64,000 bases of DNA, taken from NCBI RefSeq assembly GCF_038443675.1, contig NZ_CP151762.1, positions 1,798,001-1,862,000 on the forward strand, read 5' to 3'. This document shows, piece by piece, positions 17,316-26,225 of the stretch; position 1 is the stretch's first letter; each line of letters begins with the position of its first letter. The translations under genes were made by a program, and so were the position numbers. The stretch is from Yoonia sp. G8-12 (GTDB lineage: Bacteria; Pseudomonadota; Alphaproteobacteria; Rhodobacterales; Rhodobacteraceae). The notes under the pieces were generated by a model, which did no database searches, had not been told where the DNA came from, and saw nothing but the letters and a program-made list of their open reading frames with translations.

Positions 17316-17624
17316 CTATTGACCCCGTGACGCACCCGCTTCAACGCGAATAGGAATTAGCGGTCCGCGGCGATCATCATCGCCGTCGTCGTCCGCTTGG
17401 CTCATGACCACAATCGCAAACTGGACGCTGCCAAACACCGTCCCGTTGAAGAACCACAGCAAGAACACCGCCAGATAGCCAACGTCCGATCCTGCGATCA
17501 GGCCGCCAAGTCCAGCCACATCATACCACAGGATCAGCGCGACAAACACAGCGGACAGCCCGAAGCCAATCGCACAGTGGCGCAGATAAAGACGCATCAG
17601 GTTCGGTTCATTTTCAGGGCGCAT
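17316..17624 (-). CDS. small two-helix membrane protein, unknown function
   Basis: ATG at 17624 follows a strong AGGAGG site. The 102-residue product has a short basic N-terminus, two hydrophobic segments (about 19-40, FGLSAVFVALILWYDVAGLGGL, and about 47-70, YLAVFLLWFFNGTVFGSVQFAIV) and an acidic, Asp-rich cytoplasmic tail. The longer open frame upstream is not supported. It lies 49 bases downstream of nusB and may be the last gene of the rib-nusB unit. No function can be assigned. Confidence 0.7.
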   Translation of the reverse strand: MRPENEPNLMRLYLRHCAIGFGLSAVFVALILWYDVAGLGGLIAGSDVGYLAVFLLWFFNGTVFGSVQFAIVVMSQADDDGDDDRRGPLIPIRVEAGASRGQ

Positions 17625-17673
17625 GTGCGGTCCTCCTAATCGCAAGGATAGACCTAACCACCGCAATGGCAAA

Positions 17674-18153
17674 TCACGATGTTTTACCAAATGCCTCTGG
17701 CTGGGCCTCGCGGGCCATGTGATCAAGGACAGCGTTGACGAATTTAGGCTCTTTGCCATCCGCCGAAAACGCCTCGGCGACGCCGACGAATTCGCTGATC
17801 ACCACCTTGGGCGGTGTCTGCTTCAGCGTCATCTCTGCACCTGCGGCACGGAACAATGCGCGCCACGTCGGATCAATCCGCGCAATCGGCCATTTCGCCA
17901 CCAGCGCACGGTCGGTCATCTGGTCAATTGCGGCCTGATCATCGACGGCCCTTTCCATCAGCGCGCGGAATGTATCCACATCGCCCTCGGCCATTTCACC
18001 ATCATCATAGGTCGCCCCGAAACGGTGGTCCTCAAACTCGCGTATGACCTGATCGACGGTCTGGCTACTGGCCTCCATCTGGAAAAGGGCCTGAACCGCA
18101 TAAAGACGTGCGGCGGATTTCATCTTGCGCTTTTGGTTGTTCGAAACGGTCAT
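17674..18153 (-). CDS. nusB: transcription antitermination factor NusB
   Basis: The 159-residue all-helical protein has ARLYAVQALFQME near residue 15 and PKVVISEFVGVAEAFSADGKEPKFVNAVLDHMA near the C-terminus, both hallmarks of NusB. With S10 (NusE) it binds boxA RNA and supports rRNA operon antitermination. It overlaps ribH by 4 bases, the usual ribH-nusB coupling. Confidence 0.95.
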   Translation of the reverse strand: MTVSNNQKRKMKSAARLYAVQALFQMEASSQTVDQVIREFEDHRFGATYDDGEMAEGDVDTFRALMERAVDDQAAIDQMTDRALVAKWPIARIDPTWRALFRAAGAEMTLKQTPPKVVISEFVGVAEAFSADGKEPKFVNAVLDHMAREAQPEAFGKTS

Positions 18154-18689
18154 GTGGTGGTCTTGCTATCCATATCGCCGGCCATCAGGATTTCATGGGT
18201 GAACCCCACGCCCTTCGCGGCTTTGCCCCACTTACGGGCCAGCGCGATCAGGTGCAAGGCCGCAGCCGCCGCCCCGCCACCTTTGTTCATTTCCTCAGGA
18301 TCAGCCCGCACTTCCGCCTGCGCACGGTTTTCGACGGTCAGGATGCCGTTGCCAATGCAAAGCCCCTGCAACCCGAGCAATTGGATCGCACGGCTGCTGT
18401 CATTGCAAACGGTGTCGTAGTGCGTGGTCTCACCACGGATCACACAGCCAAGAGCCACGTAGCCGTCAAAGTTGCTCATCCGCTCGGCAATGCCAATCGC
18501 GGTCGGGATTTCAAGCGCACCGGGCACCTCAACGATCTCCCACGTTGCACCGGCTTTTTCGATCTCGGCCTTGGCCCCCGCGATCTGGTTGTCCGAGATG
18601 TCCTTGTAATAAGGCGACGCCACGATCAGGATTTTCACCGGCTTATCGAATTCCGGCAGCGGCATGATGTAATGCGATGGTCCGGCCAT
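18150..18689 (-). CDS. ribH: 6,7-dimethyl-8-ribityllumazine synthase
   Basis: The 179-residue enzyme condenses 5-amino-6-ribitylaminouracil with 3,4-dihydroxy-2-butanone 4-phosphate to form lumazine, the penultimate step of riboflavin synthesis. The conserved VPGALEIPTA loop, GYVALGCVIRGETTHYD and NGILTVENRAQA segments are all present. It overlaps ribB by one base (TAATG) and nusB by four. Confidence 0.95.
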   Translation of the reverse strand: MAGPSHYIMPLPEFDKPVKILIVASPYYKDISDNQIAGAKAEIEKAGATWEIVEVPGALEIPTAIGIAERMSNFDGYVALGCVIRGETTHYDTVCNDSSRAIQLLGLQGLCIGNGILTVENRAQAEVRADPEEMNKGGGAAAAALHLIALARKWGKAAKGVGFTHEILMAGDMDSKTTT

Positions 18690-19819
18690 TATCCAATCTC
18701 CGAGATTTTGCGCGTCCCTACGATTTCCAAACCATAGGCATCAAGCCCCACAACCTTTGGACGGGGCGAGTTGGTGAGCAATTCGATTTCATGCAGACCA
18801 AGCGAGCTGAGAATCTGTGCGCCCAGGCCATACTGGCGCAGCGTCTGCGGAGACACTTCCTCGCCCGCCTCCAGCTTCATATGCACGTCACGCAACAAAA
18901 CGAGCACACCGCGCCCTTCAGCCGCGATCAGCTCCATCGCATCGCCAAATTCATTGCGCCGCCCCTTGGGGCCTGCGCCAACGACATCCAGCATCGGGTC
19001 CATCGCATGCATCCGCACCAGTACCGGTTCAGGTGTTGTGATATTCCCTTTGATCAGGGCGATATGTTCCGCCCCTTGGGTCTCATCGGTGTAGATGCGC
19101 AATTCCCACTCACCGCCAAACTCGGACTGGATCGTGCTGGTTTCACGCACGCGCACCAGATTGTCATGGCGGCGGCGATAGGCGATCAGATCACTGATTG
19201 TCCCGATCTTGAGGTTATGCAGCTGCGCAAAGGCAATAAGATCAGGCAGACGCGCCATTTCGCCGTCTTCTTTCATGATCTCGCAGATCACACCCGACGG
19301 GTTCAGCCCCGCAAGACGGCTGATATCCACGGCGGCTTCGGTATGACCGGCGCGGACCAAAACACCACCGTCGCGGGCGCGCAGCGGAAAGACGTGTCCG
19401 GGGGTCGCGATATCGGCCGCCCCTTTGGAAGCATCAATTGCCGTGGCCACAGTGCGCGCGCGGTCATGGGCGGAAATCCCGGTGCTCACACCTTCGCGGG
19501 CTTCAATGCTGACGGTAAAAGCGGTTTCATGACGTGATGAGTTCTGCGACGCCATCAAAGGCAGTCCCAGCGCATCAATCCGCGTGCCCGGCAATGTCAG
19601 GCAAATCAGGCCACGCCCATGTTTGGCCATGAAGTTGATCGCATCCGGCGTGGCCATCTGCGCAGGGATCACCAGATCGCCCTCATTTTCGCGATCTTCA
19701 TGGTCAACAAGAATGAACATCTTGCCGTTGCGCGCGTCATCAATGATGTCTTCAATGTTGCTGATCGCGTCGGACCAATCCCGTTCAATGGGGCCGGGTG
19801 TCTCGAATGTTTGGTTCAT
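18689..19819 (-). CDS. ribB: 3,4-dihydroxy-2-butanone-4-phosphate synthase with a degenerate GTP cyclohydrolase II-like domain
   Basis: The N-terminal RibB domain (about 10-210) has the acidic loop DHEDRENEGDLV and HGRGLICL, and makes the four-carbon riboflavin precursor from ribulose 5-phosphate. The C-terminal domain (about 215-376) has a RibA-like fold signal, but the zinc and catalytic cysteines normally found in SEC-x-TGD...RCDCG are missing (here VRMHAMDPMLDVVG). It probably lacks GTP cyclohydrolase II activity. ATG at 19819 gives the MNQTFETPGP N-terminus and 376 residues; the open frame upstream crosses an intergenic palindrome. Confidence 0.9.
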   Translation of the reverse strand: MNQTFETPGPIERDWSDAISNIEDIIDDARNGKMFILVDHEDRENEGDLVIPAQMATPDAINFMAKHGRGLICLTLPGTRIDALGLPLMASQNSSRHETAFTVSIEAREGVSTGISAHDRARTVATAIDASKGAADIATPGHVFPLRARDGGVLVRAGHTEAAVDISRLAGLNPSGVICEIMKEDGEMARLPDLIAFAQLHNLKIGTISDLIAYRRRHDNLVRVRETSTIQSEFGGEWELRIYTDETQGAEHIALIKGNITTPEPVLVRMHAMDPMLDVVGAGPKGRRNEFGDAMELIAAEGRGVLVLLRDVHMKLEAGEEVSPQTLRQYGLGAQILSSLGLHEIELLTNSPRPKVVGLDAYGLEIVGTRKISEIG

Positions 19820-19897
19820 GGCTTTCTCCGCAGGCGTCTTGCCTGAGGCAGATAGCCCAGAGGCAGCACTTTGGAAAGCATCTATGAGCGCTATGAC

Positions 19898-19923
19898 GTA
19901 GGGTGGATCTTGATCCACCCTAC
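19898..19923. repeat. perfect 12-bp palindrome, GTAGGGTGGATC-TT-GATCCACCCTAC
   Basis: The site lies between the riboflavin-cluster genes at 19819 and 19920, touching the 3' end of the downstream ORF, whose last codons and stop use its right arm. It resembles the 7634-7650 repeat. No T run follows. Confidence 0.6.
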
Positions 19924-20477
19924 CTGGAAAAGAACTGATCCGCCTGCAAATAGCCCGCTGTCCGTGCCGCTTCGGCCCATTCACGCTCAATCGCGGTATC
20001 GCCCACAATCACAAATCGATCCGCAGGCTGGCCCCCGGCAGTGATCATCGCCCGCATCCGGTCACGCATGGCGGCCCAGCTATCGCTAAAAGCAGGTGCC
20101 GCATAAGCGGCTGATAGGACAGGCAAGCTGCCCAGATGGGTCGGGGTGACAGGTTTATGTGCAACGCCCCTGCATGTTGTCCGCACCAATGCACCCAGCT
20201 TTGCCGCGCGGTCCAGTGCCAGCGGCTGCCCTTCACGCAAAACCTGCAAAGCGTTGTTGGAAAAGAGAAACCCGATCAGGTCATGACCTGTACTGGCACG
20301 GATACCGGCATAGGTCTTATAGGACAAACCCAGTTCAGACGCGCGCTTTACCCGCAAACGCACCACTTCGATCGGCAAAGTTGGCATCAGGTCTTTGCGC
20401 GCCTTTGTCCATACATGTGTGCGCCAGCTTTTGCCCGGCTCGTACACCCGCCCCGAGTTATGACCGATGCCTGCCAC
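19920..20477 (-). CDS. conserved hypothetical protein within the riboflavin cluster
   Basis: The 185-residue basic protein begins MAGIGHNSG, a peptide I associate with several uncharacterised alphaproteobacterial proteins. A helix-turn-helix-like stretch is visible (VKRASELGLSYKTYAGIRASTGHDLIGFLFSNNALQ, about 43-78), but no known catalytic motif. It is 1 base from ribE (start and stop overlap at 20477) and so co-transcribed with riboflavin genes. A regulatory or accessory role is possible but unproven. Confidence 0.75.
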   Translation of the reverse strand: MAGIGHNSGRVYEPGKSWRTHVWTKARKDLMPTLPIEVVRLRVKRASELGLSYKTYAGIRASTGHDLIGFLFSNNALQVLREGQPLALDRAAKLGALVRTTCRGVAHKPVTPTHLGSLPVLSAAYAAPAFSDSWAAMRDRMRAMITAGGQPADRFVIVGDTAIEREWAEAARTAGYLQADQFFSR

Positions 20478-21073
20478 TACGCATATTCCTGCAACCGCGC
20501 GACATAGCGGGCCATCGTGTCGATCTCTAGATTGATCCGGTCACCCACCTTGGTATCACCCCACGTCGTGGCCAGCTTGGTATGCGGAATAAAGTTGATC
20601 CCGAAATCTGCGCCATTCACCTCGTTCACTGTCAGCGAAGTACCGTCGAGGGCCACCGATCCTTTGGGCGCAATAAACCGCGCCAGATCCTGCGGCGCAC
20701 GGAAGGTCACGCGGGTGCTGTCGCCTTCATCACGCATCGCAATTACCTCGGCTACACCGTCGACGTGACCCGACACAATATGCCCGCCAAGCTCGTCGCC
20801 CACCTTTAAGGCGCGCTCAAGGTTCAGCCGCGCCCCAACAGACCAGCCGCCGACGTTGGTGGCGCCCACTGTCTCGGCCGAAATCTCGACGTCGAACCAG
20901 TTCTGCGGGGTGCGGCCAAGGGCCACAACCGTCAAACACACACCGTTGCAGGCAATCGAGGCTCCGATGTCGATACCCGCCACATCATAGCCCGTCCCGA
21001 TCCGCGCCCGCAGATCGCCGCGCTGTTCAAGCTCAAGCACCGTACCGATATCTGTGACAATTCCTGTGAACAT
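20477..21073 (-). CDS. ribE: riboflavin synthase, alpha chain
   Basis: The 198-residue enzyme dismutates two lumazine molecules to riboflavin. The two tandem lumazine-binding repeats are visible: MFTGIVTDIGTV and later GGHIVSGHVDGVAEV, plus SIACNGVCLTVV and SVALDGTSLTVNEV. The length is slightly under the usual 200-210. In some species the gene is called ribC. Upstream lies an opposing kps gene, so its promoter must be in 21074-21201. Confidence 0.94.
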   Translation of the reverse strand: MFTGIVTDIGTVLELEQRGDLRARIGTGYDVAGIDIGASIACNGVCLTVVALGRTPQNWFDVEISAETVGATNVGGWSVGARLNLERALKVGDELGGHIVSGHVDGVAEVIAMRDEGDSTRVTFRAPQDLARFIAPKGSVALDGTSLTVNEVNGADFGINFIPHTKLATTWGDTKVGDRINLEIDTMARYVARLQEYA

Positions 21074-21201
21074 AGCTGCGTATTCCTTTTTCCGCTTTAT
21101 CGTGACCTAGCGTTTCGGCGCTGCCCCGGCAAGCCACACGCTTGCCAGTGACGCCCATTCAGGTCAGTAAGAGGCAGAGCGAACCGCCAACCAATGTGAC
21201 A

Positions 21202-22497
21202 ATGCCCGATCAAAAGTCTTTTCTTTTCCTCCAAGGACCGCACGGCCCGTTCTTTCGCCAGTTGGGGCGGATGCTGCGCAATGCGGGGGGCGCAGTCTGG
21301 CGCGTCGGGTTCAACGCAGGCGACGCGGCCTTTTGGGGGCACGCACCGGGCTATTTAGCGTTTCAGGATGATCTTACCGCCTGGCCCGAAACGCTGGCCA
21401 CGATCCTCAAAGACCACGCCATCACCGATATCGTCCTTTACGGCGACACCCGCCCCACCCACGCAGAAGCAGTGCGACAAGCCAAAGAGTTGGGTCTGCG
21501 GGTGCATGTGTTTGAAGAGGGGTATTTGCGGCCCTATTGGGTGACCTATGAACGCGGTGGCAGCAACGGCCATTCCCGTCTGATGGATCTTTCGGTACCT
21601 GAAATGGCCGACAGGCTGGCGCAATCCGACGTCGATCTGCCCACCCCGCCGGCGCATTGGGGCGATATGCGGCAACATGTTTTCTACGGTGCCGTGTATC
21701 ATTGGTTCGTGATGTTCCGAAACCGCCGCTATCGCGGGTTCAGGCCGCACCGCGCCCTGCCCGTCCATCGCGAAGCCCTGCTTTACACTAAGCGCCTCTT
21801 GCTGATGCCAATTATCGGGTTGCACAGGCGGTGGGCGACAGGCCGCATCAAGGCGGGCGGCTATCCTTACCACATTGCCCTGCTGCAACTGGAACATGAC
21901 GCAAGCTTTCAGGCCCATTCTTCCTTCGCGACCATGCAGGACTTTATCGCCGAAGTCATTGCAGGCTTTGCCAAAGGCGCACCCGCGCATCACCACCTGA
22001 TCTTCAAGGCACACCCTTTGGAAAGCGGGCAATCCCCATTGCGCCGTATGATCCGCACGTTAGCAAAAGAACACGGGGTCAGCACGCGGACCCACTATCT
22101 GCGGGGCGGTAAACTGGCGCAAATCCTTGGCGATGCGCGCTCTGCCGTGACCGTCAATTCAACCGCCGGTCAACAAGCACTCTGGCGGGGCATTCCGCTC
22201 AAGGCCTTTGGTACAGCCGTTTACAGCAAGCCCGAATTCGTCTCGGACCAACCCCTGCCTGCGTTTTTTGCTGACCCCAAGCGCCCCGATGCGCAAGCCT
22301 ATCGCGCCTATCGCCAGTTCCTGCTGGAAACCAGCCAAGTCCCGGGCGGTTTTTATTCCGCCTCAGGCCGCCAACAGCTTTTGCGACACCTTGTCGATAT
22401 GATGCTGCATGACGCAGACCCCTATGATGCGCTGCTGCCCACACAATCGCAGGCAAGCCCGGCTTTGCGCGTTGTGCAGAACGGACCCCTGCAATAG
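21202..22497 (+). CDS. kpsS: capsular polysaccharide biosynthesis/export protein, KpsS-like
   Basis: The 431-residue protein matches KpsS, a retaining beta-Kdo transferase that, with KpsC, builds the poly-Kdo linker on lipid for group 2-type capsules. Supporting segments are FLFLQGPHGPFFRQL at the N-terminus, HVFEEGYLRPYWVTYE near 112-127 and the TVNSTAGQQALWRGIPLKAFG donor-site region near 336-356. ATG at 21202 is preferred over 21142. It is followed after 10 bases by kpsC. Both genes run opposite to the surrounding rib genes. Confidence 0.87.
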   Translation: MPDQKSFLFLQGPHGPFFRQLGRMLRNAGGAVWRVGFNAGDAAFWGHAPGYLAFQDDLTAWPETLATILKDHAITDIVLYGDTRPTHAEAVRQAKELGLRVHVFEEGYLRPYWVTYERGGSNGHSRLMDLSVPEMADRLAQSDVDLPTPPAHWGDMRQHVFYGAVYHWFVMFRNRRYRGFRPHRALPVHREALLYTKRLLLMPIIGLHRRWATGRIKAGGYPYHIALLQLEHDASFQAHSSFATMQDFIAEVIAGFAKGAPAHHHLIFKAHPLESGQSPLRRMIRTLAKEHGVSTRTHYLRGGKLAQILGDARSAVTVNSTAGQQALWRGIPLKAFGTAVYSKPEFVSDQPLPAFFADPKRPDAQAYRAYRQFLLETSQVPGGFYSASGRQQLLRHLVDMMLHDADPYDALLPTQSQASPALRVVQNGPLQ

Positions 22498-22507
22498 CCT
22501 GCCGCCG

Positions 22508-24502
22508 ATGACCCAGGACAACCGCCAGAACCTCTACGTCTATAATGGCGGCTTCCTGACCAAAGGACGGGTCCGGCGGATCGTGGAATTGGCCGGATAT
22601 GACATCAAGATCGGCGCACCGGGCGATGGTGATCTTGTCGGCGTCTGGGGGCATAGCCCCACATCACCACGCGGCGAAGCCGTGGCCGCAAAACGCAATG
22701 CGCCAATCCTGCGCGTCGAAGACAGTTTTCTACGCTCGGTCGGTCTGGGCCGCGATGGTGCGCCGCCCATCGGGCTGAATATTGACCGGCGTGGCGTGCA
22801 TTTCGACCCCGCAACCGAGTCTGATCTGGAAATCATCCTCGCCGAAAACCCTTTGGACAACACCGCGCTTCTGAACCGCGCGCGTGCAGGGATCGAGATA
22901 GTCAAATCAGGGCACCTGTCGAAATACAACGCCTTTGATCCGGCGCTGCCTGTGCCTGAGCCGGGCTATGTTCTGGTCATCGACCAAAGCCGCAAAGATG
23001 CCTCGATCACGGCTTCGGGGGCCGACAGCAACACGTTCCGTGAGATGCTGTTTTACGCACAAACCGAATTTCCCAACGCGCAAATTATTATCAAGAGCCA
23101 TCCGGAAACCGCAGCCGGACATCGCAAAGGGTATTTCACGAGCAAAGACACCAACGCGCGGATTTCGCTGGCTGACGACAACCTGTCGCCATGGGCGCTT
23201 TTGGACGGGGCGATTGCGGTCTACACGGTCAGCTCGCAATTGGGCTTTGAAGCAATCCTTTCGGGACATAAACCCGTCGTCTTTGGCCAGCCATTCTATA
23301 TGGGCTGGGGGCTGACCGATGATCGCAAACCCCTGCAGCGCCGCCAACGCAACCTGACCCGCGCCCAGCTTTTTGCAGCCGCGATGATCCTCTACCCGAC
23401 ATGGTACGACCCGTTCCACGACCGTCTGTGCAGCTTTGAAGAAGCCGCCGCAACGCTGGCCGCAGGCGCGGCCGCTTGGCGCGACGATTATCACGGCTGG
23501 GTCGCCGCCGACATGCGGCTTTGGAAACGCAAAGCCCTGCAAGAGTTCTTTGGCGCCCCCAAACCCGTCAAATTCATGCGCGGCCCCAAGGCAGGCCAAG
23601 CGGCCCGCGCCAAGGGCCGTCGTCTAATGCGCTGGGCCAGCACTGGTGCAGATGACGCGGTTTTGGTCGAAGACGGTTTTCTGCGCTCGCGCGGGCTTGG
23701 CGCGGATCTGATTGCGCCGCTCAGTTTGGTTCTGGATGACACGGGCATCTATTACGACGCGACACGGCCCAGCCGGTTAGAAGCGCTGCTGAACGCGTCA
23801 GACGATCTAAGCGACCATGACCACGCACGCGCCACCGCCTTGATCGAACGGATCACCGAGGCGCGCCTGTCAAAATACAACCTCGCCGCCAAACCCCTGC
23901 CTGAACTGCCCAAAGGCCGCCGCATCCTTGTGCCGGGTCAGGTCGAAGACGATGCCTCGGTTATTTACGGCAGTGCCGAAGTGACCAACAATCTGGCCCT
24001 GCTTGAGGTCGTGCGCAAAGCAAACCCCGCCGCTGTGATCCTCTACAAACCCCACCCCGATGTCGAAGCAGGTCTGCGCACAGGTGCAGTGCCGAACGCG
24101 GCGGAATTGGCCGATGTGGTTTTGACGGGCACCGACCCCATCGACGCCATCGAGGCGGTGGACGAAGTCTGGACCATGACCTCGCTCTTGGGGTTCGAGG
24201 CGCTATTGCGCGGCAAGAACGTCACCTGTCTTGGCACGCCGTTCTATGCGGGCTGGGGCCTGACCGATGACCGCGCCATGCCAGTGACGCGCCGCCAAGC
24301 ACGGCTTGATCTAGCAGGATTGGTGCATGCCACACTGATCACATATCCGCGCTACCGTGATCCGGTGACAGGGTTACCTTGCCCCGTCGAGGTAATCGTA
24401 GACCGCATTGAAAACAATGACTTACCAAGACACAGCACGTTCAATCGCAGTTTGGCGAAACTACAGGGTGTCTTTGCAAGCTATGCGTTTTTGTGGCGCT
24501 GA
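22508..24502 (+). CDS. kpsC: capsular polysaccharide biosynthesis protein, KpsC-like dual Kdo transferase
   Basis: The 664-residue protein contains two homologous halves, each ending in a similar FGQPFYMGWGLTDDR / LGTPFYAGWGLTDDR motif (about residues 258-272 and 577-591). Each half also has a VEDSFLRS or VEDGFLRSRGLG loop and an HP(E/D) motif. This duplication is diagnostic of KpsC, whose two modules add alternating Kdo residues. ATG at 22508 gives MTQDNRQNLYVYNGGF; an earlier start would overlap kpsS. No transporter genes (kpsMT, kpsDE) are nearby. Its 3' end overlaps ribD by 22 bases, tail to tail. Confidence 0.9.
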   Translation: MTQDNRQNLYVYNGGFLTKGRVRRIVELAGYDIKIGAPGDGDLVGVWGHSPTSPRGEAVAAKRNAPILRVEDSFLRSVGLGRDGAPPIGLNIDRRGVHFDPATESDLEIILAENPLDNTALLNRARAGIEIVKSGHLSKYNAFDPALPVPEPGYVLVIDQSRKDASITASGADSNTFREMLFYAQTEFPNAQIIIKSHPETAAGHRKGYFTSKDTNARISLADDNLSPWALLDGAIAVYTVSSQLGFEAILSGHKPVVFGQPFYMGWGLTDDRKPLQRRQRNLTRAQLFAAAMILYPTWYDPFHDRLCSFEEAAATLAAGAAAWRDDYHGWVAADMRLWKRKALQEFFGAPKPVKFMRGPKAGQAARAKGRRLMRWASTGADDAVLVEDGFLRSRGLGADLIAPLSLVLDDTGIYYDATRPSRLEALLNASDDLSDHDHARATALIERITEARLSKYNLAAKPLPELPKGRRILVPGQVEDDASVIYGSAEVTNNLALLEVVRKANPAAVILYKPHPDVEAGLRTGAVPNAAELADVVLTGTDPIDAIEAVDEVWTMTSLLGFEALLRGKNVTCLGTPFYAGWGLTDDRAMPVTRRQARLDLAGLVHATLITYPRYRDPVTGLPCPVEVIVDRIENNDLPRHSTFNRSLAKLQGVFASYAFLWR

Positions 24503-25596
24503 ACCTCAGGTTTGCGCGACCATATGTGGCATATATCCTGACCCACGGCTCTGACGCTTTCCAAAACAAAACGCGGCGCAGATGCCAGTCGGTCAATCCC
24601 CATCGCGGCCAGCATCGGCGTGCCTTCGGCCCCGATGGCGGCACCTGCGGAATAGACAATCAACTGATCCACCAAACCCGCGTTCAGCAACGATGCAGCC
24701 AGCATCCCGCCGCCTTCGCAGAACACGCGGGTCACGCCCTGCGCGGCCAGTGCTTCCATCACAGACGCGGGGTCCACTTGGCCTGACGCGGTCGCACAAG
24801 GCAGGCTTTGCGCGCCTTTTGCGGTCCAGTCAGTCACATCCGCCTCGGCCCCATGACACAGCCAGACAGGTATCTGATGGGCCGTTTGCGCAAGGTTCCC
24901 AGTGGCAGGAATTTTCATTGCACGCGATACAACAACGCGCACCGATTGGTGGTTAATCCCGAGCCCCCGCACGGTCAAAGAAGGATCGTCCGCGCGCACC
25001 GTTCCCGCCCCCACCATCACCGCATCATGGCGCGCCCGGCGCATATGCACATCTCGGCGGGCCTCTGGGCCGGTGATCCACTGGCTTTCACCGGTCGCGG
25101 TCGCAATACGGCCATCCAGCGTGCCCGCCATTTTTAACGTCACGAAGGGGCGGTTTTCCTTTGTACGCAACAAAAAGCCCGCATGGTCGCGCAATGACTC
25201 GGCCTCACCCACGCCGCAATCCACAACAATCCCCGCATCGCGCAGCATCGCAATGCCGCGCCCAGCGACGCGGGCGTCAGGATCACCTGTCGCCACAACC
25301 ACACGCGCGACGCCCGCATCAATCAACGCCTGAGAGCAAGGCGGCGTCTGCCCCTGATGGGCGCAAGGCTCCAGCGTGACATAGGCCGTTGCGCCCTGCG
25401 CCGCCGGTCCTGCATGCGCCAGCGCGCGGGTTTCGGCATGAGGGCGGCCACCGTCCGCCGTCCATCCGCGCCCGACAATCCGCCCCTCTTTAACAATCAC
25501 GCAGCCCACCGCAGGGTTCGGCCAAACACGGCCCATCCCGCGCCGCCCCAGCATAAGGGCCAGCGCCATGAACCGGTCATCTTGGCTCTGGGTCAC
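24481..25596 (-). CDS. ribD: bifunctional pyrimidine deaminase/reductase RibD
   Basis: The 371-residue protein has an N-terminal zinc cytidine-deaminase domain (HAETRAL and the CAHQGQTPPC zinc motif) and a C-terminal DHFR-like reductase (FVTLKMAGTLDGRIATATGESQWITG, about 150-175). It performs the second and third steps of the pyrimidine branch of riboflavin synthesis. It overlaps nrdR by 4 bases. It is cut off from ribE by the inverted kps pair. Confidence 0.94.
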   Translation of the reverse strand: MTQSQDDRFMALALMLGRRGMGRVWPNPAVGCVIVKEGRIVGRGWTADGGRPHAETRALAHAGPAAQGATAYVTLEPCAHQGQTPPCSQALIDAGVARVVVATGDPDARVAGRGIAMLRDAGIVVDCGVGEAESLRDHAGFLLRTKENRPFVTLKMAGTLDGRIATATGESQWITGPEARRDVHMRRARHDAVMVGAGTVRADDPSLTVRGLGINHQSVRVVVSRAMKIPATGNLAQTAHQIPVWLCHGAEADVTDWTAKGAQSLPCATASGQVDPASVMEALAAQGVTRVFCEGGGMLAASLLNAGLVDQLIVYSAGAAIGAEGTPMLAAMGIDRLASAPRFVLESVRAVGQDICHIWSRKPEVQRHKNA

Positions 25597-26066
25597 GCGT
25601 CCAGATCGTCTTTGTGATCGGGGCGCAATTCGCTGACAAATTTGTCGAAATCGTCGGCCGCCTGGAAGTTCTTGTAAACACTGGCAAAACGCACGTAGGC
25701 CACCGTATCAATCCGCGCGAGGCTTTCCATCACGATCTCACCGATGGTGCCTGACGGGATATCCGTTTCCCCAAGGCTTTCCAGACGGCGCACAATGCCG
25801 CTGATCATCTGGTCAATCCGCTCAGGCTCGACCGGGCGCTTTTGGAGCGCGATGCGTATCGAGCGTTCCAGCTTGGGTCGGTCGAAATCCTCACGGCGAC
25901 CATTGGTTTTGATCACAACAAGGTCACGCAATTGCACACGTTCATAGGTGGTAAACCGTCCGCCACAGGCCGGACAGAACCGACGGCGGCGGATCGCCAC
26001 GTGGTCTTCGGCGGGGCGGCTGTCTTTGACCTGTGTGTCAACATTTCCACAAAACGGGCAACGCAT
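25593..26066 (-). CDS. nrdR: transcriptional repressor NrdR
   Basis: The 157-residue repressor of ribonucleotide reductase genes has an N-terminal zinc ribbon with the start MRCPFCG and later FCPACGGRF (cysteines 3, 6, 31, 34) and an ATP-cone domain (about 49-139, LVVIKTNGRREDFDRPKLERSI). The length is normal. The nrdR-ribD pairing is conserved in many Proteobacteria. Confidence 0.95.
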   Translation of the reverse strand: MRCPFCGNVDTQVKDSRPAEDHVAIRRRRFCPACGGRFTTYERVQLRDLVVIKTNGRREDFDRPKLERSIRIALQKRPVEPERIDQMISGIVRRLESLGETDIPSGTIGEIVMESLARIDTVAYVRFASVYKNFQAADDFDKFVSELRPDHKDDLDA

Positions 26067-26118
26067 GTTCAGTCCTCATTCTTCGTGCAAGGGTCTACGA
26101 CTGGTAGCGTGGCCCCAC

Positions 26119-26127
26119 TTATCCACA
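26119..26127 (+). promoter_or_regulatory. consensus DnaA box upstream of nrdR
   Basis: TTATCCACA, a perfect match to the DnaA box, sits 53 bases upstream of the nrdR start in an otherwise geneless 159-base gap. One 9-mer can occur by chance, but its place ahead of the dNTP-pool repressor gene is suggestive. Confidence 0.4.
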
Positions 26128-26225
26128 GGCACTATATGAGGGCGGGTAAGTTTTGGGTAGGGGGAAATGAAGGCGCAAGATGCAGGGCGCAGGTGTTGCT
26201 TTTGCGACTCGCTTCACCCGTTCGC

